64,000 nucleotides of DNA. Source: Paguma larvata (lineage: Eukaryota > Chordata > Mammalia > Carnivora > Viverridae). Of this stretch, positions 35,946 to 46,230 are shown one piece after another. The translations under genes and the position numbers were made by a program. The DNA is taken from positions 95,869,119 through 95,933,118 of the forward strand of contig CM057834.1 in the NCBI GenBank assembly GCA_030068075.1. Direction: 5' to 3'. Each line of letters starts with the position of its first letter. Positions within the stretch are counted from its first letter, which is position 1. The notes beneath the pieces were generated by a model. That model was not told the origin of the DNA, did no database searches, and saw only the letters and a program-made list of their open reading frames with translations.

Positions 35946-36284
35946 AGGTTTAGCGTTGGATGAAGCTGGGTCCATTACTTACACTTCAAGCTGTCCACTG
36001 TTTACACGCTATCTTGTTTTCAACATAGAAAATGGAAACGGTAGGAAAGTCAGTCCATAGCCAGAACTCCAAAATAAACTTATTTTCATAATGTCTAATT
36101 TTCCTCTGTGAATTTCTCAACAGATGAAGTTTCTGCTCTCACCCAAAAGCATTTCAGCAATAAGTAAATATAGTTGAAGGGGGCTTATACCTGTTACAAC
36201 CTTTTCACTTTCTCATTGGCTCTCATGGGGGAGAGGGGGTCTCGAGGGTAGTTATTAAGGATTGAAGAAAGAAATCAGAAGAGG

Positions 36285-37060
36285 ACCAAGTGGTGTTTAA
36301 AGGCATATTTTTAGAAACAGTAAGTCCTGAGCTGAGTCTTAAATGAAGAGTAGGAGAAAACAGGTAAAGACATAAAAGTTGGTCTCATACTTGGCATTTG
36401 GGCTGGGATAATGCTTTGTTGTGAGGCGCCATGCTGTCATTTTAGGATGTTATTAACATCCCTGGCCTCTGCTTGTGAAACGCTAGTGTGACAGCCAAAA
36501 TGCCTCCCGACATTGCCAAACAGCCCCTGGAATGCGACATTCCCCGCCGCTGAGAACCACTGGTCCGGGGCACAGAAAGGAGCTGATATCTAAAGGTAGG
36601 GAGGGTCTGAGTTACCACAAGCATTTCCATATAGGTCTTGAGAAAAGTGTTTGGATGGTAGGGCAGAGAGAAGGAGGGAAAATGTAAGACACAGATCTTA
36701 TACAAGGGTTTTGTGTGTGAGGCTAAGGAGTTTGGAACTTCATCCTGAAAGTTCTTGTAAGGAACTGGGAGTTCAAGTAAGGAAGAGATATAGGCTAATT
36801 CGTGTTTAAGAAAAATCGCTCTGGTCACATAGCGGAAAGGATAAATGGAGTGGAGATCGGGTCACGAAGACTATAGCCCACGACGGAAGTGATGAGTGGG
36901 GCTAGAGAGGAACGGGAAGGCAGAAGCGTTGTTCAGATCGATCTCCAGGACTTTGTCCAGGATGGCACCTGTGACCTTGGCTTGGATGGTCAGAAGGTAG
37001 AGTCACAAGTGTTCTCCCATATCCAGCTGATATCGAAGCCCCGTGATTATCCAAGACTTG
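36285..37060 (+). repeat. Old dispersed repeat, interrupted by MER20
   Basis: Left part: ctgagctgagtcttaaatga and agagtaggagaaaacagg. Right part from 36590: gtgtgaggctaaggagtttg, aacttcatcctgaaagttct and aatcgctctggtcacatag. Both correspond to the unassigned repeat at 21.8 kb, on the same strand, with a DNA transposon between them. Confidence 0.5.
36373..36570 (-). mobile_element. MER20 (hAT-Charlie) non-autonomous DNA transposon
   Basis: The plus strand ends in ctgagaaccactgg, the complement of the MER20 terminal cagtggttctcaac. Before it come acattgccaaacagccc, cagccaaaatgcctcccgac, aacatccctggcctctgc and gggataatgctttgttgtga, the MER20 order in complement. It is nearly full length and has no transposase. 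MER20 copies are known to have supplied regulatory elements in placental mammals; whether this one does cannot be read here. Confidence 0.82.
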
Positions 37061-37081
37061 AACTCAGAAAAATTATTTGTA

Positions 37082-37294
37082 GGGACACCTGGGTGGCTCA
37101 GTCAGTTAAGCATCTGACTCTTCATATTGACTCAGGTCATGATCATGTGGTTCATGAGATGGAGCCCTGTGTCAAGCTCCGTGACGATATCACAGAGCCA
37201 GCTTGGGGTTCTCTCTCTCAGTCTCTCTCTCTGTCCCTCCCTCGCTCCCATTCTCTTTCTCAAAATAAATAAGTAAACATTTTCTTTTTTAAAA
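37082..37294 (+). mobile_element. Felid SINE
   Basis: Flanked by agaaaaattatttgta (37066-37081) and agaaaactgacttgta (37295-37310), 13 of 16 identical. The body is diverged: the B-box region reads gagatggagccctgtg and the CT segment is interrupted by ccctccctcgctccc. Older than most copies here. Confidence 0.93.
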
Positions 37295-37310
37295 AGAAAA
37301 CTGACTTGTA

Positions 37311-38384
37311 AAGTTTTTTGAGTGTAGTCTAGATGAAATCACAGTATAATAAATAAAAATTTTACTGCCCAAGGCTTCAAATTCAATTAAGCCTTCAGCA
37401 AAGATTTCCTAAGCAAATTATCAAAAAAAGCACTAGTTTTGAAAGTAATCAATAGAATAGAAAATCTTACTAAATTTCCATTTACAGACCACCCCCCAAC
37501 CCCAAGTAAAGTCGTAGACAATCAAGGCAAATAGGCAAATTGAAGAATTGAAGCTATTTTTCTTGCCTGATTTTCCAAAAAAACTCTCATTTTTTCCTTC
37601 AGTTTCTGAGTTTATACAATGATAACACAAAAAGTTCGTTGTTTGGGTTTGTTTTGTTTTGTTTTGTTTTAGTATTTTAAAATAGTTGGATCTTTGACAA
37701 CACTGGGAGAAATAACTGTCAATAGATAATATTAGCATTTGGCAGAACTTCTGTTTTTATTCAGCCATTTGTCAGCGTATAAGGCATGTCCTTCCTGTGA
37801 GAACTGACCAGATCAAGTTTCACGAGCACCCATTGTGAGGGAAAGAAAAGCACGCTGGGATCTCAGTCATAAAGGGATTTCCCAGCCACTTGGTGCCACA
37901 CAGTGTACAAAAAGCAATTAACAATATAGGGCAGAGCCTGGTACCTTCCGTAGACTGTGTTTGACTGAAAAGTTCTTTTCTTCCTGTTTCACACAACTGT
38001 GAACATTCTTTTCTCTTCAACATGAGGAACAGGATATTCAAGCACTACTCAAGGATTGGAATGGGCAGTCCAAGACATGTGGGCAGAGTTAGTTCGTGGC
38101 AATTACCTTAGCTAACAGACATTATGCAACTGGAAAAGTTTAATTAAAAATATTCCTGTATTTCACCCTTTTGACTAAGAGATTAAGTAAGTCCAAAGTG
38201 GGAGTAACTCAAATTGTGCTAAGAATGTTTGCAATCCTCTGAAATTCTGAAGAGTACAAGAAAAGGATTCATACGTAAATAAGTGTGACGTATAAATGGA
38301 ATTTTTATGCGTCGATGAATTTTCAAGTTTTGGGTTTCAATGACAACATAAGAAAATTCTTACTAATCCATATAATGCTGTGTT
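37311..38384. other. No gene; short (TTTTG)n run
   Basis: A gttttgttttgttttgtttt run lies at 37650-37671. Otherwise the sequence is AT-rich and unique. A 101-codon minus frame at 37433-37738 spans the run and is not a gene candidate. Confidence 0.45.
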
Positions 38385-38394
38385 CTGCCTTTTA

Positions 38395-38597
38395 TTTTTC
38401 TTCAGTTTACTTATTTTTTGAGAGACAGAGAGAACCGCTAGGGAGGGGCAGAGAGAGAGGGAGGGGACAGAGGATCCGAAGGGAGCTCTGTGCTGACAGC
38501 AGAGAGCCCAACGCGGGGCTCGAACTCACAAGCCGTGAGATCATGATCTAAGCCGATGTCGGCACCTAACTGTCTGAGCCTCCCAGGCACCCCTGCA
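38395..38597 (-). mobile_element. Felid SINE, shortened body
   Basis: Duplication ctgcctttta at 38385-38394 and 38598-38607, perfect over 10 bases. The B-box complement ggctcgaac is intact at 38517-38525. The middle is shortened: the usual gagcctggagcctgc segment is missing and the text passes from gaagggagctctgtgctgac straight to the purine tract. Confidence 0.94.
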
Positions 38598-38769
38598 CTG
38601 CCTTTTAAAATCAACAACCTTAATATCATTAAAGCATCACACATTTAACAAAAGAGATTATTTAAAACCACAGATCACACTAATGCAGAAATTAAAAAAA
38701 TTATACTACACAACTCACGTCGATCACATTTATTCATCATTATTACTGAAAAGAAACACTTATTTTTCA

Positions 38770-38940
38770 CTTCCGGTGTACCACACATCCTGCTTGGTGT
38801 TTTATATGCAGAGGTCCTTAGCTCTTCACAAGAAGGAGAGGTGGGCATATGACTATTCCCATTTTACTGATAAGGAAATTATCATCCAGGTGAAGTAACG
38901 GGCCGAAGGTCATACAGCTAGTAAGTGGCAATTCTTTAAC
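38770..38940 (-). repeat. MIR
   Basis: The plus strand reads cccattttactgataaggaa, gtgaagtaacgggccgaagg and tcatacagctagtaagtggc, the complement of the MIR core in order. Well preserved over about 100 bases. Confidence 0.85.
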
Positions 38941-39141
38941 TGGCGGAGAGCATTTCTCCTATACTTTTGTGAGGAAGAAAACAAACAGAAGCGATTAGCC
39001 ACTTTGAGATTTTGAATACAGTTTCGCTACACATACCCAAGACGGTATAGACTGGTTCTCACCCTGATGGAGGGCAGTCTACATGAGAGTGCAGTGTTGT
39101 ATTTATTTCCACATATCTATATTAATAATAGTGTTGCTTTT

Positions 39142-39775
39142 TTTTATAATAGTTTATTTTCAAATTGGTTTACATGTAACACCCAGTGTTCATCCCAACA
39201 CGTGCCTTCTTTAATGTCCATCACCCCCTCTCCCCCCTCCCTCACCTCCCTCACCTCCCTCACCTCCCTCACTTCCCTCACCCTCAGATTGTTCTTAGTC
39301 TTTGAGAGTCTCTTATGTTTTATCTCCCTCCCTCTCTGTGTCTTTTTTTCCTTTCCCCTCTTCCCCTCCCCCTGGTTTTTGCTTAGTCTCACAAAGTCCA
39401 CCTATTCGTGGAAATATATGGTATCTGTCTTTTTCTGACTGACTTATTTCACTCAGCATAACACCCTCCAGTTCCATCCATGTTGCCACACATGGCCAGA
39501 TTTCATTTTTTCTCATTGCCATGTAGTAGTCCATTGTATATATGTGCCACAAATTCTTTATCCATTCGTCAGTTGATGGGCACTTGGTCTGCTTCCATGA
39601 TTTGGCTATTGTCGAAAGTGCTGCTATGAACATTGGGGTACACGTGCCCCTATGCATCAGCATTCCTGTGTCTCTTACACTGTTGGTGGGAATGCAAACT
39701 GGTGCAGCCACTCTGGAAAACGGTGTGGAGTTTCCTCAAAAAAAAAATGAAAATAGAGCTACCCTATGACCCAGG
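39142..39775 (-). mobile_element. Young L1 3' end with 5' inversion (twin priming)
   Basis: From 39142 to about 39672 the plus strand is the complement of a carnivore-type L1 3' end: T-rich tail, caaattggtttacatgtaac, gagtctcttatgttttatct, cttatttcactcagcataac and acattggggtacacgtgccc. After that, gttggtgggaatgcaaactg to accctatgacccaggaatag is L1 in the sense direction and is the segment that lies just upstream in an intact L1. A perfect 15-base duplication, aatagtgttgctttt, flanks the whole (39127-39141 and 39776-39790), and the right copy is followed by aa, giving the L1 endonuclease site tttt/aa. No ORF is intact. Confidence 0.93.
39237..39281 (+). repeat. Five-copy 9-base minisatellite in L1 3' UTR
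   Basis: Five head-to-tail units of ctccctcac, the last with one change (ttccctcac), expand the C-rich part of the L1 3' UTR. Because the unit is a multiple of three it leaves open frames with Ser-Leu-Thr repeats on one strand and Arg-Glu-Val repeats on the other; these are not proteins. Confidence 0.93.
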
Positions 39776-39790
39776 AATAGTGTTGCTTTT

Positions 39791-40059
39791 AAGTTTGTGA
39801 CCACTGTTAAGTATACTCCGCCCTGAAATAAGGGGAAGAGAATAATTAGAGCCATTTTTAAATATTTTTGTATTTAAACTTAAATATCTCTGTTCCATTT
39901 CAAATATCTTTTTCTGCTGAAATGTGGCCCTGGCTGGATTCTAAAAGGCATTTAGCCCTCAGACTTTATTTAATGGTAAGAATACATGATTGAATGTTTA
40001 ATTTCCCCAAATGGTTCCAACTTATAAAAACAGAGACAGAGCTTAAGTACCCGAGAACA
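39791..40059. other. No feature recognised
   Basis: AT-rich unique sequence directly downstream of the L1 target site. Confidence 0.45.
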
Positions 40060-40680
40060 CAAATTCCTACAATTTAAGGATTCATGATTCATACACAAAA
40101 CGCTGAACCTTTAAATGAATAACTGCATTGTTGCCAGTTTTGAAGGAGTTTTAATTTTGTTTATATTTCGAAAATAACGCAATCGGAATCAAAACAGCCT
40201 TAAACATCTCCATATTAGAGACTGTGAATCACATCAGTCACGTCAGGCTCTGGCTGAATCTCCTGAAAAGTATATTAAATCAGGATGATAATTGTTCAGT
40301 AAAATTTCTCCTCAAAGTATAGTAAATATGATTGATTTAATGTATCATTGAGATTCTACTGAAAAAAATGGCATAAAACAGCAACATTCTGTTGCCATTT
40401 TATAACTTGCATTTTTGTAAAGTGACCATTAGCATAATGTCATCAGATTATTATGACAATCTGCACAGATGAAAATATCTCAAAGCCAATATTACATTTT
40501 CATCAAGTAAATGACCATGTGTTTCAATAAACACAATTACGACTGTTAATACACCAACAGATTGAGTAATTTGATTTTTCAGCACTGGTGTTTATAGCAG
40601 GAAAACAAATTAATCATCTTTGAGGTAACACTCAGGAATTGCAACTTTGAAAGAATATAATCTGCTGTTCCAGATTCTTC
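40060..40680. other. Repeat-free AT-rich stretch, candidate conserved non-coding element
   Basis: More than 600 bases without recognised repeat, useful frame or microsatellite, rich in TAAT/ATTA cores (aaattaatcat near 40607). It contains an overlapping hairpin: inner arms gcaaca (40381-40386) and tgttgc (40390-40395), outer arms aaaatggc (40365-40372) and gccatttt (40394-40401). It resembles deeply conserved enhancer sequence, but conservation is not testable here. Confidence 0.4.
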
Positions 40681-41217
40681 TTCTATTCTTTGCTGAATGG
40701 GAATCAAGATGGTGTTTCTTTTTGTCCCCTTCTGAGATCATCTTGTCATTAAGTAACTAACCCTCCCGGGCAGCGTGATCAATGTAGGGCTGGAGAATTT
40801 GGAGTGAGTCATCTTTGTTTCGATAAGGATCCACAGGACACCTAGTTGCACCATAGAAACATCCACAGAGTCTTCTTCACTTGCCTGTTGCGTCTGCATG
40901 GACAGTTCCTGAGCTGCTCTCTGCCCTCTCACACCTGTACTCTTTGGACGTCCATCCCACCCTTTTCTATCATAAGGTCATAGTCATTGCCAGGAGAGCA
41001 AGTGAGATGCATGTCCTCCCCTTCGCTTGTGTCTTTGGGCCGTGGGCATGTGTTTTGTCTGGCAATGGACATGGAGGTTCAATGGACACACACAAAAAGT
41101 AGAAGAGTCAACAATCATAAGACTTTCGGGATCAAACCAACAGGGCACTTCGGCCTGAGGTAATATAATAATTAGGTAACACTGGGGAAGACAGTTTTCT
41201 AGACAGAAGGAACATTT
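40681..41217. other. No feature recognised
   Basis: Unique sequence. Short frames on both strands at 40738-41102 have no domain. Confidence 0.45.
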
Positions 41218-41231
41218 TTAAGACCATTCAA

Positions 41232-41360
41232 GGGGCACCTGGGTGGCTCAGTCAGTTAAGTATCCAACTTAAGCTCAGGTCATGATCTCGCAGTTTGTGG
41301 GTTCTAGCCCCATGTTGGGCTCTGTGCTGACAGATCGGAGCCTGGAGCCTGCTTCAGATT

Positions 41361-41402
<42 letters not shown>

Positions 41403-41470
41403 CTGTCCACCACTTGCACTCTATTTCTCACTCTCTCTTTCTCTCTCTCTCTCTCAAAAATAAATAAACA
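41232..41470 (+). mobile_element. Felid SINE grown by a GT microsatellite
   Basis: A perfect 14-base duplication, ttaagaccattcaa, at 41218-41231 and 41471-41484. The usual ttctgtgtctccc segment has become a GT run, after which the CT segment resumes. The B-box region is mutated (gttctagcc), so internal promotion is probably lost. Confidence 0.96.
41362..41402 (+). repeat. (GT)n microsatellite within SINE
   Basis: About 40 bases of alternating gt with one gc, arising at the tgtgtc word of the SINE body. It alternates purine and pyrimidine and may adopt Z-form; it should be length-variable. Confidence 0.95.
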
Positions 41471-41484
41471 TTAAGACCATTCAA

Positions 41485-42299
41485 CATTGACCCTTACTTT
41501 AAGCACAAACAAATGTTTCTGTTTTCAGTCACTTTTTCACAAAAATCCTTCAAAAGGAATAAAAGATTTCTCAGACGTTTTAAGGGAGTGTACCATGGAC
41601 AGAGTAACCCTTTCCTGAAAATGTGTTTTCAACATTAAAATGATTGATCGCTATATCCCTCGATTATGACATACCTGCAAACATACATAGCGAAGGGCGC
41701 ACGGATTCTGACATGAGTCCTAAAGTAGGGTTTCTTGAAAAAGTCCACATCGCAATCCTCATTTTTAGTCTTTTTTTAGTCTTTTAGTCTTCTGAGTGAG
41801 CCTTATTGACAGTCCCAAGAACTCCACTGTGAGGAAGTGTATGCCTGAGCTCACCTGGTTACCAGGTTGGAATCACGTAGTTAAACTTCCTCGTAGCATT
41901 AGCTGTTCATTCAGTTAATGCAACAGAGCAGCCTCCTCCACACTAGTCACCGGCTCTCTGAGTTCTGTCCCCATGACCTTAACTGTGGTCCGTCACACTA
42001 GTAATGGGTGTCTTCTTATCAGTGTCTATCTATTCGTCCCGTGTGCAAACTAAAATTACAGAGGAGGTATGAATGAGAAACGTCCTGTATCATTTCAAAA
42101 ATTTGTTTACATGTTTGGAAAAGCTGTGGCTCTTTAATCCGGGAGGGATTTCAGGATTTCGCCACATCATTAGGTGGAACACAACACGTAGATACACTGC
42201 TTTCTCTACAATTTGTCTTCCTGTTGCCTCTTAACAGAGTGTCGGACACGTTAAAATTTAAAGGCTCTAATGTTGAGATTGAGTAGCCTATATAATGGC
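41485..42299. other. No feature recognised
   Basis: Unique-looking sequence. A local tagtctttttttagtctttt duplication lies near 41766-41790. Confidence 0.45.
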
Positions 42300-42660
42300 T
42301 TTCTTATAGATCCCATTTTTTATTCTTGGTTTTTCCTGAGACTTTCTGTTTTCCATTGATTTCGGGCATGTTTGTAATTGCTCATCGAAGCGTCTTTAGA
42401 ATGACTGCTTTAAAATCTTTTCCAGATAATTCTAACATCTCTATCATCTCAGTCTTGACATCTGTTGATTTTCTTTTCTTTTTCTTTTTTTTTTTTTTTC
42501 ATTCATGTTGAGATCTTCCTGGTCCTTGGGGTGAGGAGTCATTTTTAACTGAAATGTAGACATTTGGAGTGCTAGGTCATGAGAATAGGGGTTTGCTACT
42601 GCCTTCTTCTCTCTGCTTTTATTTTCCTTTTCCTCCTCCACCTACCACTGCTTTACAATG
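42300..42660 (-). repeat. Probable old L1-derived fragment
   Basis: The string catgtttgtaattgctcatc, aatgactgctttaaaatctt, agataattctaacatctcta and tcatctcagtcttgacatct is familiar to me as a common old LINE-related repeat, usually seen with ttgttgaagcatttttatga. Orientation is assumed. A T run of 19 or so at 42486-42500 splits it. Confidence 0.5.
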
Positions 42661-43079
42661 ACATTCAAGTAGGACCAGGAAAAAATAAAAAGTTGGCTAC
42701 AGATGGAGCATTGTACTTCCTGTGTCACATTTAAATTCTTGTGGAAGAAAGGACTTGTCATTAAAATGTCTTTATGAGCCACAGATGGTAGCAAGGCTGA
42801 GACACCTCGTCTTTTCCTTCCATCCCTTGTCTACTAATGGCACTTAACGTTCTGAAGTGCCCTAGCACTTTCCAGAACTGTCATTCTCCATTTATATTCA
42901 GTCATAACTCACTCATGAACATTAATTGGGCATGAAGCAAGTCTGAATTTAGGGATCACCCAAGTCCTATTTTGAAAGAAATGCAGGTTTATTGACTTCA
43001 ATTGTAGGCTTAATTCAAAAACATGGCCACCACTGTTACTAAGAAAATGTCTTAAAGGGCCTATTTTAAAGCATGGAGA
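42661..43079. other. No feature recognised
   Basis: Unique sequence without notable frames. Confidence 0.45.
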
Positions 43080-43470
43080 CAACTCATTTGTACATTAGCT
43101 GAAAGTAATGTGCTTTAAATCTTTAACAATAGCTTGTTTTCTTGAGTAGCTTAACAACTGGTTTTAAAAATCTTGTTTATTTATTCTCTTAGTAAACCTC
43201 AAGTAAATTTCAATCCAGTCCTCCTTTGAATTTTTACAAATTCTAAAGTAATTGAATCCCAATCAGAAGCTTGCGTGTATGTGGTATTGTCCTTTAAAGA
43301 GTATTAATTAAGCTGCTTTGCACTGTGGGCACTAGGATGTGGTTTGGCATAATCATTCCATGATCCGAAACCTGATATGAATATTTCCTGGATGCATCTT
43401 CTGCCCTAAAGTTTAACAGGCTATATTAGCTATTGGTTTGGCTTAGTGATCTATAAATTCTAAGCTGTAC
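43080..43470. other. Repeat-free AT-rich stretch, candidate conserved non-coding element
   Basis: Smooth AT-rich sequence with attaattaag near 43313 and several tttaaa/taat cores, with no recognised repeat and no frame. It is the third such block in the window. Confidence 0.35.
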
Positions 43471-44436
43471 CTCTTTGAATATTTCTTTCTTTTTCTTTTT
43501 TAGGGTTAATTCGGATTTCATTGATTAAGTTATTGTTGTACCAAGTGCTTCCAGATACGGTGGCTCAAAACACCGTACCCTACACATTTTACCATAATTT
43601 TATTGGGCATGTTAATGCTCAGAAGTGATCGAGAGTTGCAAAGCTATAGTGACGCTATTATAAGAGCATGGGAACTACTTTAAGAAAACCTAAGACAGTC
43701 GTGCAGAAAAATCGGCTCACTGTTTTGCAAATAGCATTTGAAATTCGGAGGACAATTCAAACTTGGAGCAAATGGAAAATCAAAGGTAGTTTTAGATCCA
43801 TTGCACACACTGTGCGAAATGTTTACGTGTGGCTCGCTTGTACGCCTGCCTACCCTCACATCAATTTGGCTATTTTACCAGCTAATTCTTACATTTATGA
43901 TTCAACTACAAATCTGCTTCCTCTTGCTGAGGGAAAGTGGATTATAAGCGGAGAAAAGTTGCTCCTATTTTCCCTTGAAGCATCACAGTATAAATTAAGT
44001 GTGCAATGAAACAGTAAGTGTATTGAAGATGAAGATTACTTGTCTTTTGAAAGCAGAAGCTGTAGTCTATATTTTTTATTTTAACTTTATCAGGATTTAG
44101 TGTTTGATAATTCATCAGACCGCTCTGCACTCTGAGTGCTAAACCAATTGAAAAAGAGACACGAGGGTCAAATAGAAATCAAAAAATCAGTTTAGATTCT
44201 GTTTCCCTAGAAGTATGGCCCCATCAAGTACTGCTTTTTAAGATGTTATATTCTCTTATATTTAATAAGATGTTATATTTTTAATAAGATGTTACATGAC
44301 TGTTATACACAGTACCATTTTTACAGGTATTACCCAGCAGTCCACTGTGGTAGCTGCTGCCCACATGGATCTGTGGTATCCTCAAAATGTGGTTGTAGTG
44401 ACAGAGGAATTAAATTTTTATTTGATTTTAATTAAC
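43471..44436. other. No gene; small tandem motif at 44237-44298
   Basis: Three copies of taagatgttat, spaced about 20 bases, lie at 44237-44298. Overlapping plus frames of 113 and 69 codons at 43668-44009 have no recognisable domain; the longer starts MGTTLRKPKT and could be examined for decayed gene content. Confidence 0.45.
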
Positions 44437-44446
44437 TGAAATTGAA

Positions 44447-44639
44447 TGTTTTTATTTACTTATTTATTTTTGAGAGAGAGAGAGAGACAAAGCATGAACA
44501 GGGGAGGGGCAGAGAGAGGTAGACACAGAATCTAAACTGTTAGTACAGAGCCTGACACGGGGCTTGAGTCCATGAATCATGAGATCATGACCTGAGCTGA
44601 AGTTGGATGCTCAACCGACTGAGCCACCCAGGTGCCCCT
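44447..44639 (-). mobile_element. Felid SINE
   Basis: A perfect 10-base duplication, tgaaattgaa, at 44437-44446 and 44640-44649. Minus-strand head ggggcacctgggtggctcag is near consensus; the middle is shortened (agaatctaaactgttagtac lacks the gcctggagcctgc repeat). Forms an inverted pair with the plus-strand SINE 408 bases to the right. Confidence 0.96.
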
Positions 44640-45047
44640 TGAAATTGAAATTTAAAAATGGATACTCAGTTCACTTATTGGAAGACTTTTAAGTCTATTT
44701 GAAACCATGCGAGTATGTGAGTCTACCTTTTCAACTGTAAATTGTATGGAATCTAAGTATTAATCAATTATTTCCCATTAAAATGACAGGGCCAAATTGA
44801 ATTATGCTTTACGTATAAAATACAAGATTTCAAAGATAGTGCAAAACAAGAGAATGTTAAATAGTTCATTAAGAGTTGGTGACATTGGTTACGTGTAGAA
44901 ATACATTTTGGATACATGGGATTAAGTGAAATATTAGAATTAATTTTTAAGAAGCCATCTGTTTCTTTTTGCTTTTGTAATGTGATTACTCGAGAATTTT
45001 AGATTATGTACGTGGCTCACATCAGATTGCTATTAAGACACACTCTA

Positions 45048-45260
45048 GGGGCGCCTGGGTGGCTTAGTTGGTTAAGCATCCAGCTCTTGATTTCAGCTCA
45101 GGTCATGATCTCACCGTTTGTGGGATCGAACCCTGCATAGGGCTCTGCACTGACAGTGTGGAGCCTGCTTGGGATTCTCTCTCTCCCTCTCTCTCCACCC
45201 CTCCCCTGCTCTCGCTCTCCCTCCCTCAAAATAAATAAAAATAAAAACATATATAAAAAA
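45048..45260 (+). mobile_element. Felid SINE
   Basis: Head ggggcgcctgggtggcttag, body gtggagcctgcttgggattc: a clean member of the gcttgggattctct group. B-box gatcgaacc (45124-45132) fits GWTCRANNC. Flanks agacacactcta and agatgctctcta match at 8 of 12, a doubtful duplication. Confidence 0.95.
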
Positions 45261-46134
45261 AGATGCTCTCTATTAAAAAATGTTGTAGACAGATCCACAT
45301 TCTCGTTGGCAGGGACAGGTCCTGGTACAGACTTAACTGAGTCTGGGAGAAGGGAAATAAACTGAAAAAAGTGGGAGAAAGAGAAAAATCTTTTGACTTT
45401 CGACAGCGCTGGAGGCTGACTAGTCTAGTCCCATTTGTTCCCTGCATGGCTTATGAACCTGAACAGAAGTGGAAGAAATCCCCCTTCAAAATCTGCCATG
45501 CTGCCAGGTGCCCGTTCCTTCCAAAACTGAGGCTTTTAAAGCTCTCATTAACGTCTTCGCTTGATGCTTTTCCCCAAAAGTTGCCTTCTTAAATAAAGCT
45601 TTTACACCCTTGTGGCTTCGATTAACATTATTCGAATTGCAATATAAAAATCCCCTTTTACCATTTATTTTTCTGTTGCTGCATGACTTGACCTTCCCTG
45701 TAAAGAAAAACATTAAAAAGAAGGAACATCTCCCAACGCCTAGCCTGCCAAAAATCTTACACTCACAGTCTGGTGGACACAACATAAAAACTTGGGTCTC
45801 TGGTGTCTGAAAAGAAGTTCCGCCCATGTTGATTTGAACGTGTTCCTTTTCTAACAAAGGCCTTGCCCTCTCCACGTGGATTATCAAGCTGCCACGGAAG
45901 GAAACTGGCTCTCCAGTCTCCAGTCCCAGGGAGAGGCTCTCCTCACCTAAATAAAGAAAAGCTTTATCTCCCCAGCATCCGAACTCTGCTTGGTAGTTTC
46001 AGATGCAGGAAACCACCTTGATCACCAAGATAAGTGCTTTTTCTTGCAATACCAAGGCATAAGCTGGTACGTCGCTCCATTCTTCCACTGGCCCACTCTA
46101 CTGCCTCCTGTTCGGCCATGGCCCTTGACCTTGG
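45261..46134. other. No feature recognised
   Basis: Unique sequence. A 133-codon minus frame at 45486-45887 has no domain that I know and overlaps smaller plus frames; not supported as a gene. Confidence 0.45.
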
Positions 46135-46230
46135 AAGTGGTTGAATTGGAATCACCTGAATAGCCTTAAAAAAAAGCCTAGGCCTGGGGTTTAGGCCAGA
46201 CTAACTCTATGAGCATCTCCCCTGAAAAGA
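46135..46230 (+). repeat. MER5A-like DNA transposon fragment
   Basis: The text ttggaatcacctgaatagcc, then ttaaaaaaaagcctaggcct and ggggtttaggccagactaac, resembles the MER5A order tcagaatcacctggggagct, ttaaaaatacagattcctgg and ccccaccccagacctactga. Only one end is present. Confidence 0.5.

Noticed and set aside
39067..39711. Frames of 123, 85 and 132 codons on both strands
   Set aside because: They are translations of the L1 3' end and its 9-base repeats. No intact L1 ORF is present.
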